Shown: positions 1 to 4,004 of the stretch, in pieces | How positions within the stretch are numbered: the stretch's first letter is position 1 | How the letters are laid out: each line of letters begins with the position of its first letter | From: JAAFIP01 sp031390175 | Lineage (GTDB): Bacteria > Pseudomonadota > Gammaproteobacteria > Burkholderiales > Burkholderiaceae_C | Direction of reading: 5' to 3' | Length of the DNA stretch: 6,037 nt | Assembly (NCBI GenBank): GCA_031390175.1 | Contig: JANMTF010000186.1 | Span: 1 to 6,037, forward strand | Made by a program: the position numbers and the translations under genes | Notes under the pieces: model-generated | Told to the model about the DNA's origin: nothing | Seen by the model: only the letters and a program-made list of their open reading frames with translations | Database searches by the model: none

Positions 1-784
1 GTTTCTGGGGTTTTGGCCCGCCTTGATCATTGCGCCTTTGCTGGTGGGATTGATGGGAGCCGGGTTTGAAAAATACTGCTTGCGCAAGGTGCACCATTTT
101 GGCCATGTGCCCGAGCTGTTGATTACCTTTGGCTTGAGCTATATCATTCTGGAGCTGGTACAACTGGTGTGGGGTCGCAGCTCGGTGGACTACCGGGTGC
201 CGCTGGCGCTGGACGGGCCTTTGTTCACGGTGTTTGGTACCCAGTTTCCAAAATACCGCGCGTTCATGATGGCGGTGGCTTTGGTGATGCTGGTGGCGGT
301 GTGGCTGCTGCTCACGCGCACGCGTATTGGTTTGGTGATCCAAGCTGCGCTCACGCACCCTGATGCGGTGCAAGCCCTGGGCCACAATGTGCCGCGCGTG
401 TTCATGCTCGTATTTGGCGGGGGCGCAGCGTTGGCCGGTTTGGCGGGCGTGATTGGCGGTAACGCGTTTGTCACCGACCCAGGCATGGCCACTACCGTGG
501 GCTCAGTGATTTTCGTGGTGGTGGTGGTGGGCGGCATGGGCTCGCTGTCGGGTGCCTTTGTCGCGTCATTGTTGATTGGTCTGGTGCAGACGTTTGCCGT
601 GGGTATTGATTCATCCCTGATGGGGGGCTTGCAGCAAATCGGCTTGACCGTGACACCAGAGACTTTTGGTTATCCACTGTGGAAGCTAAAAATCAGCCAA
701 GTCGCGCCTATCATGCCGTATCTGTTTTTGGTGCTGATTTTGATCTTCCGGCCCCGAGGCTTGCTAGGTAAACGGGAGGGCTAA
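1..784 (+). CDS. livH: ABC importer inner-membrane permease, LivH family (5' truncated)
   Basis: This is one of the two permease subunits of a HAAT-type ABC importer for branched-chain amino acids or related carboxylates and amides; it would pair with LivM to form the channel. The reading frame is open from base 2 to the TAA at 782-784 (260 residues), with no stop before the window edge, so the true start lies upstream. A TTG at base 23 is only an internal codon. E. coli LivH is about 308 residues, so roughly 50 may be missing. Several hydrophobic segments are visible, including one near fragment residues 39-56 (LLITFGLSYIILELVQLV) and another near 87-105. The cytoplasmic EAA-like coupling loop follows (RIGLVIQAALTHPDAVQALG), and the C-terminus is the family-typical IFRPRGLLGKREG. 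Five GTG codons in a row (515-529) encode a valine run in a membrane helix. livM starts 3 nt after the stop. The family is secure; the substrate is inferred. Confidence 0.9.
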   Translation, partial: FLGFWPALIIAPLLVGLMGAGFEKYCLRKVHHFGHVPELLITFGLSYIILELVQLVWGRSSVDYRVPLALDGPLFTVFGTQFPKYRAFMMAVALVMLVAVWLLLTRTRIGLVIQAALTHPDAVQALGHNVPRVFMLVFGGGAALAGLAGVIGGNAFVTDPGMATTVGSVIFVVVVVGGMGSLSGAFVASLLIGLVQTFAVGIDSSLMGGLQQIGLTVTPETFGYPLWKLKISQVAPIMPYLFLVLILIFRPRGLLGKREG

Positions 785-787
785 ACC

Positions 788-2083
788 ATGCAAAAAACAC
801 ATTATGAATTTAAGCCCCTGAACATTGGGCGTTGGGTAGTCTGGGGTCTGTTTGCACTGGTATTGCTAGTAGCACCCATGCTGTTTACATCGAGTTTGAG
901 CCACACCATGCTCAGCCAGATGGGCATTGCCATCATTGTCTGCCTGAGCTACAACATGCTATTGGGGCAGGGCGGCATGCTCAGCTTTGGGCATGCGGTG
1001 TATTCGGGCATGGGTTCGTTTTTAGCCATCCACGCGCTGAACATGGTGACCGCAGGTACGCTGCCGATACCGGTCAGTTTGATTCCCATCGTAGGCGGTA
1101 TGACTGGTTTGTTAGTGGCCGTTGTGATGGGCTACGTCACTACCAAAAAAGCCGGTACGCCGTTTGCCATGATCACCCTGGGAGTGGGCGAGCTGGTGTT
1201 TGCCATGTCCTTGATGTTCCCCGAGTTTTTTGGCGGTGAAGGCGGTGTCAGCGGTAACCGGGTGGCTGGTAGCAAGCCAATGGGCGTTACCTTTGGACCC
1301 CAAATCCAGTTGTACTATTTGATCGCCATCTACACCTTTATCTGCACGGGGCTGATGTTTGCCTTCACGCGCACGCCGCTGGGCCGCATGCTGAACGCGG
1401 TGCGTGACAACCCGGAGCGAGTCGAGTTTGTCGGCTACGACACGCAAAAAGTGCGCTACATGGCCTTCATCGCCGCTGGTTTCTTTGCAGGCATCTCGGG
1501 TGGTTTGGCCGCGCTGAATTTTGAGATTGTCACCTCAGAGGTAGTGCGTGGCGACAGGTCAGGAGCTTACTTGCTGTTCACCTTCCTGGGCGGTGCTACC
1601 TTCTTCTTCGGCCCCATCTTGGGTGCCATCATGATGGTGCTGGCCTTTGTGCTGCTGTCGGAGCTGACCAAGGCCTGGTTGCTTTACCTGGGTTTGATTT
1701 TCCTGTTCATGGTGATCTACGCGCCCGGCGGTGTGGCCTCGCTCATCATGATGAACCTGCGCGTGGCTGCGTTTGGATTTTTACGAAAATTATGGGTCAG
1801 TTATCTGGCCTTGGCTGTGACGGCCTTGGTGGCCTTGCTGGGCGCGGCGGCCATGATCGAAATGGTCTACCACCTGCAGCTCAATGCGGCACTGGGCCCT
1901 GACATGGTGTTTATCGGCATGCCTTTGAATGCCAAGGGAGTGAACAGCTGGTTCGGCGCAGGCTTTGTACTGTTGACGGGGCTGGGCTTGTTTGAGCTGT
2001 GCCGCAGGCAGTTTTTGCACCAATGGGGCGAGATACAGCAGGATATTGAGAAAGAAGTCAAGCGCAGGGAGGCTTTGCTATGA
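788..2083 (+). CDS. livM: ABC importer inner-membrane permease, LivM family, with C-terminal extension
   Basis: This is the second permease subunit, partner of LivH in the inner membrane. The ATG at 788 follows GGGAGGG (774-780) at 7 nt. Residues 1 to about 320 are a normal LivM core. They include a hydrophobic N-terminal segment (about 16-33), the GQGGMLSFGHA motif (60-70), and the coupling loop with GRMLNAVRDNPERVEFVGY (199-217). The core ends with the typical YAPGGVASL (311-319). About 110 further residues follow: two more probable membrane segments (about 336-360 and 388-404), then a highly charged, probably helical tail (QQDIEKEVKRRE, 417-428). At 431 residues the protein is therefore longer than a minimal LivM core. 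My recollection is that Burkholderiales homologues share this tail, so it is probably lineage-specific rather than an assembly error. The stop overlaps the livG start as ATGA, suggesting translational coupling. Confidence 0.92.
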   Translation: MQKTHYEFKPLNIGRWVVWGLFALVLLVAPMLFTSSLSHTMLSQMGIAIIVCLSYNMLLGQGGMLSFGHAVYSGMGSFLAIHALNMVTAGTLPIPVSLIPIVGGMTGLLVAVVMGYVTTKKAGTPFAMITLGVGELVFAMSLMFPEFFGGEGGVSGNRVAGSKPMGVTFGPQIQLYYLIAIYTFICTGLMFAFTRTPLGRMLNAVRDNPERVEFVGYDTQKVRYMAFIAAGFFAGISGGLAALNFEIVTSEVVRGDRSGAYLLFTFLGGATFFFGPILGAIMMVLAFVLLSELTKAWLLYLGLIFLFMVIYAPGGVASLIMMNLRVAAFGFLRKLWVSYLALAVTALVALLGAAAMIEMVYHLQLNAALGPDMVFIGMPLNAKGVNSWFGAGFVLLTGLGLFELCRRQFLHQWGEIQQDIEKEVKRREALL

Positions 2084-2937
2084 CGAGTGCAGCGACGGGC
2101 CGCCCCGAGCAAACGGGCACCCCCTCGGGGGGCAGTGCAGTGGCGCAAGCCGCAAACGCGGGGGTACATACTTTTGCTTTAGAACTCAAAGATCTACGCA
2201 AGAGCTTTGGCAAAACCGAGATCATTCGCGGTGTCAACTTGGCTGTGAATGCAGGCGAGCGCATCGCCATCATCGGGCCCAACGGTGCGGGTAAATCTAC
2301 GCTGTTTAATCTGATCAGCGGGCGCTTTGAACCAAGCTCGGGTGATGTGCTGCTGAACGGTGCACGCTTGAACGGCAAAAAACCGTTTGAGATCAACCGC
2401 ATGGGTCTGTCGCGCAGCTTTCAAATCACCAATATTTTCCCCAAGCTCAGCGTGTTTGAAAACCTGCGCTGCGGGGTGCTGTGGAGCCTGGGCTACAAGT
2501 ACACCTTCTTCAAGTTTCTAAACGACCTGGACGATGCCAATGAGCGCGCCGACGAGCTGATGGAGATGATCAAGCTGGGCAAAAAGCGCGATGTTTTAGC
2601 GATCAACCTCACCTACGCCGAGCAGCGCGCGCTGGAGATTGGAATCACCATCGCGGGTGGTGCGAATGTGATTTTGCTGGACGAGCCGACGGCGGGTATG
2701 AGCAAGTCAGAGACCAGTCGCTTCATCAATTTGATCAAAAGCGTCACTGTAGGCAAAACCTTATTGACGGTGGAGCACGACATGGGTGTGGTGTTTGGGC
2801 TGGCCGACAAAATTGCCGTGGTGGTGTATGGCGAGGTGCTGGCCTTTGATACGCCAGACGCGGTACGTGCCAATGCCAAGGTGCAAGAGGCGTATTTGGG
2901 TTCGCACATTGCAGACGCGCAAGGAGGCGGACAATGA
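2080..2937 (+). CDS. livG: ABC importer ATP-binding protein, LivG family, with repeat-encoded N-terminus
   Basis: This is a cytoplasmic ATPase subunit that would dimerise with LivF and drive LivHM. Its 285 residues contain Walker A GPNGAGKST (66-74), the Q-loop Gln115, a signature that reads LTYAEQ (177-182) instead of LSGGQ, Walker B VILLDE (197-202) with catalytic Glu202, and switch His233. The C-terminal part (EAYLGSHIADAQ) is typical of LivG. The ATG at 2080 is chosen because AGGGAGG (2066-2072) lies 7 nt upstream and the codon overlaps the livM stop. The family core starts only near residue 33 (ALELKDLRKSFG). Residues 2 to about 30 are low-complexity (GRPEQTGTPSGGSA) and are encoded by a dispersed repeat. 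The GTG at 2140 is a less likely alternative start. E. coli LivG also lacks a textbook LSGGQ signature, so that change alone does not imply loss of function. Confidence 0.93.
   Translation: MTSAATGRPEQTGTPSGGSAVAQAANAGVHTFALELKDLRKSFGKTEIIRGVNLAVNAGERIAIIGPNGAGKSTLFNLISGRFEPSSGDVLLNGARLNGKKPFEINRMGLSRSFQITNIFPKLSVFENLRCGVLWSLGYKYTFFKFLNDLDDANERADELMEMIKLGKKRDVLAINLTYAEQRALEIGITIAGGANVILLDEPTAGMSKSETSRFINLIKSVTVGKTLLTVEHDMGVVFGLADKIAVVVYGEVLAFDTPDAVRANAKVQEAYLGSHIADAQGGGQ
2093..2165 (-). repeat. Dispersed GC-rich repeat, copy A, inside the livG 5' coding region
   Basis: The minus strand of this stretch resembles copy B between livG and livF. Shared words, in the same order, are CTGCCCC, GGGGyGC and an exact GGGGCGGCCC (here the complement of 2097-2106). 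On the + strand it can fold: CCCCGAG (2103-2109) pairs with CTCGGGG (2124-2130), and a bulged G2102 allows three more pairs. It is translated in frame as the non-conserved N-terminus of LivG. I recall similar sequences, both at the DNA level and as the peptide pattern GRPEQ...PSGGSA, across Comamonadaceae genomes; this is memory, not a search. Edges are approximate. Confidence 0.6.
2921..2927 (+). promoter_or_regulatory. Strong Shine-Dalgarno at the end of livG
   Basis: AAGGAGG lies within the last livG codons, 6 nt before the ATG at 2934, which itself overlaps the livG stop as ATGA. This is the classic layout for a coupled downstream gene, but the ATG opens only a 33-codon ORF, because livF proper starts 98 nt further on. 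The likely reading is that this was the original livF ribosome binding site. Confidence 0.7.
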
Positions 2938-3035
2938 GCCTCCACGTTCGGCACTTCGTGTCCTCTCTGCCCCTACTCCTCACGCGTGCAGGGGCGCAGT
3001 CCTCCTTGGGGCGGCCCTGCGGAGTCCTATCATGA
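2934..3035 (+). CDS. 33-codon coupling mini-ORF between livG and livF
   Basis: The frame begins at an ATG that overlaps the livG stop (ATGA, 2934-2937) behind a strong AAGGAGG. It ends at a TGA that overlaps the livF start (ATGA, 3032-3035). The predicted peptide starts MSLHVRHFVSSLPLLLTRAG and ends GRPCGVLS. It has no recognisable domain and most of it is encoded by a dispersed repeat, so a functional product is unlikely. Its probable effect is to let ribosomes leaving livG translate through the insertion and reinitiate at livF. Translation is inferred only from the ribosome binding site and the two overlaps. Confidence 0.4.
   Translation: MSLHVRHFVSSLPLLLTRAGAQSSLGRPCGVLS
2938..3030 (+). 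repeat. Dispersed GC-rich repeat, copy B, between livG and livF
   Basis: This is a non-conserved insertion between the livG stop and the livF start, related to copy A but in the opposite orientation. It contains CTGCCCC (2967-2973), GGGGCGC (2991-2997) and GGGGCGGCCC (3008-3017). CTG plus CCCC (2967-2973) can pair with GGGG plus CAG (2991-2994 and 2997-2999) around a 2-nt bulge, giving a hairpin with a 17-nt loop. The pattern matches a GC-rich repeat I recall as common in Comamonadaceae. Edges are approximate, and no target-site duplication is obvious. Confidence 0.6.
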
Positions 3036-3736
3036 CTACATTACTTACCATCGACAACCTGCACGCCTACTACGGCAAAAGCCATGTGCTGCACGGCGTG
3101 GCCTTCCATGTGGAGGCGGGTGAGATTGTGGCGCTGCTGGGGCGTAACGGCTCTGGGCGCAGCACCACCGCCAAGGCCATCATGGGTTTGGTGGACTGCA
3201 CCGGCTCCATGCTGTGGAAAGACCAGCAAATTACCGGTAAAAAAGCCTTTGAGGTGGCGCATTGCGGTATCGGCTACGTGCCAGAGAACCGCGATATTTT
3301 CCCAACGCTGACGGTGCACCAAAACCTGATGCTGGGCCAAAAGAGTGGGGCCAAAAACTCGCGTTGGGATTTTGACGACATGTACCAGTTGTTCCCGCGC
3401 CTCAAAGAGCGCCAGCACACCGAGGCTGGCGTGCTGTCCGGCGGAGAGCAGCAAATGCTGACTCTGTGCCGTACGTTGATGGGCGACCCGGATTTGATCA
3501 TCATCGACGAACCGACCGAAGGCTTGGCACCCAAGATTGTCGAGCTGGTGGCAAAGTACCTGCAAGAGCTGAAAAAGCGCGGCATCTCGGTGCTGCTCAT
3601 CGAACAAAAGCTCACCATCGCCATGGCAATTTCAGACCGGGCCTTGGTGATGGGCCACGGCAGCATTGTTTTTCAAGGCACGCCAGACAGCTTGCGCGCG
3701 GATGCATACATACGTAAAGAGTGGCTGGAGGTGTAA
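3032..3736 (+). CDS. livF: ABC importer ATP-binding protein, LivF family
   Basis: This is the second ATPase subunit and partner of LivG. The 234 residues are the normal length for LivF. The ATG at 3032 is chosen because LLTIDNLHAYYG (4-15) is the usual LivF beginning; the frame stays open further upstream, but that part is livG read out of frame. A modest GGAG (3021-3024) lies 7 nt upstream. Motifs are Walker A GRNGSGRST (37-45) with Arg43 replacing the usual lysine, Glu85 at the Q-loop position (GYVPENRDIFP), intact signature LSGGEQQ (135-141), Walker B LIIIDEP (155-161) with Glu160, and IEQK with Gln192 at the switch-histidine position. E. coli LivF also has VEQN at that last site. Arginine in Walker A is, as far as I recall, seen in other LivF-like proteins, so the gene is probably functional. 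Translation probably depends on coupling through the preceding mini-ORF. Confidence 0.93.
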   Translation: MTTLLTIDNLHAYYGKSHVLHGVAFHVEAGEIVALLGRNGSGRSTTAKAIMGLVDCTGSMLWKDQQITGKKAFEVAHCGIGYVPENRDIFPTLTVHQNLMLGQKSGAKNSRWDFDDMYQLFPRLKERQHTEAGVLSGGEQQMLTLCRTLMGDPDLIIIDEPTEGLAPKIVELVAKYLQELKKRGISVLLIEQKLTIAMAISDRALVMGHGSIVFQGTPDSLRADAYIRKEWLEV

Positions 3737-3752
3737 TGGGCCGCTGATGCAG

Positions 3753-3781
3753 TGGAAATGGTTAACTTTTTTCACTATAAA
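3753..3781 (+). promoter_or_regulatory. Possible sigma-70 promoter (TGGAAA-17-TATAAA)
   Basis: TGGAAA (3753-3758, 4 of 6 matches to TTGACA) and TATAAA (3776-3781, 5 of 6 matches to TATAAT) are separated by exactly 17 nt. The -10 lies at the edge of a dispersed repeat, so the match could be accidental. If used, it would give a leader of more than 200 nt ahead of the gene at 4005. Confidence 0.3.
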
Positions 3782-3840
3782 TTAGATAGCTTCTCCCGCA
3801 ATATTCTAGGAGGCTACTGCCTGATTTGGTATTAAAAAAC
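3773..3840 (+). repeat. Comamonadaceae-type intergenic hairpin repeat
   Basis: The stretch from CTATAAATTAGATAGCTTCT through GGCTACTGCCTGATTT to the A-run matches a pattern I remember from many intergenic regions in this family: an A/T-rich start, ATAGCT, a GC-containing centre, a GCTACTG-like return and GATTT. It folds as TAGC + CTCC (3787-3790 and 3793-3796) pairing with GGAG + GCTA (3809-3816), with a TT bulge and a 12-nt loop. The identification is from memory and the edges are approximate. Confidence 0.5.
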
Positions 3841-3893
3841 AGGTTTCCAGCCCCGTGAGCGACAGGTTGGCGACCGGCAATCCTTAAAACCTG
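3840..3893. repeat. Inverted repeat CAGGTTT / AAACCTG with a competing internal copy
   Basis: CAGGTTT (3840-3846) and AAACCTG (3887-3893) are perfect 7-bp complements 40 nt apart. A second CAGGTT (3863-3868) can pair with the same right arm over a 19-nt loop. ACAGGTT is thus also a direct repeat at 3839-3845 and 3862-3868. The two stems exclude each other in RNA. Whether the region is transcribed as a leader is unknown. Confidence 0.4.
3867..3880. promoter_or_regulatory. Candidate operator 1, imperfect 14-bp dyad
   Basis: TTGGCGACCGGCAA has dyad symmetry of the form TTGnCGnnCGnCAA, with 10 of 14 positions symmetric. It lies just upstream of a possible -10 element (TAGAAT, 3896-3901). Such sites often bind dimeric repressors, but no regulator gene is in the window and the family cannot be named. 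Confidence 0.3.
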
Positions 3894-3895
3894 CT

Positions 3896-3901
3896 TAGAA
3901 T
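3896..3901 (+). promoter_or_regulatory. Possible -10 element for the downstream gene
   Basis: TAGAAT matches five of six bases of TATAAT and lies between the two candidate operators, 103 nt before the ATG at 4005. No good -35 hexamer sits at 16-18 nt; the closest resemblance, TTGGCG (3867-3872), is 23 nt away. The site would therefore need an activator, or it is a chance match. Confidence 0.25.
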
Positions 3902-3910
3902 ATTGAAAAA

Positions 3911-3922
3911 GAACGGTCGTAC
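3911..3922. promoter_or_regulatory. Candidate operator 2, TetR-like dyad
   Basis: GAACGGTCGTAC is an imperfect palindrome with ACG-GT-CGT at its core. The style resembles operators of TetR-family repressors that control fatty-acid and acyl-CoA catabolism in proteobacteria. It shares CGACCG, on the opposite strand, with candidate operator 1. It would lie about at the transcription start if TAGAAT (3896-3901) is the -10, a geometry suited to repression. Confidence 0.3.
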
Positions 3923-4004
3923 TATTTTTTGGTTTGCAGCACACTATCGTCTTTCCCCGTTTGTATTCCCCCATTTTTTTCAACGCTAACAAAAAGGACT
4001 CCCC

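Larger units (their letters stand above)
3737..4004. other. Intergenic region between livF and the beta-oxidation gene
   Basis: This 268-nt stretch is clearly more AT-rich than its flanks, and no credible gene is seen in it. From left to right it holds a small hairpin (CCGCTG 3741-3746 with CAGTGG 3750-3755), a T6 run (3767-3772), a hairpin repeat (about 3773-3840), a CAGGTTT/AAACCTG inverted repeat (3840-3893), two dyad-symmetric sequences (3867-3880 and 3911-3922), and the AAGGA ribosome binding site (3994-3998). Its length and make-up suggest that the downstream gene has its own promoter. No convincing intrinsic terminator for the liv operon is visible. Confidence 0.7.

Noticed and set aside
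515..529. GTG x5 microsatellite in livH as a possible phase-variation tract
   Set aside because: The unit is three bases, so length changes would not shift the frame. It simply encodes valines in a membrane helix.
3041..3607. Long minus-strand ORF of 188 codons opposite livF
   Set aside because: It is antisense to a strongly conserved ATPase gene. Its His/Gln-rich composition is what codon bias on the + strand produces in a shadow frame.
2786..3736. Longer livF reading frame starting at 2786
   Set aside because: The first 82 codons lie over livG and the insertion in another frame, and give a Trp/Arg/Cys-rich sequence with no LivF similarity. The family start is matched at 3032.
3741..3772. 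Intrinsic terminator after livF (CCGCTG/CAGTGG hairpin, then T6)
   Set aside because: The stem is only 6 bp with a G-T pair and a 3-nt loop, and the T-run begins 11 nt after it instead of directly. It is too weak to call a terminator.
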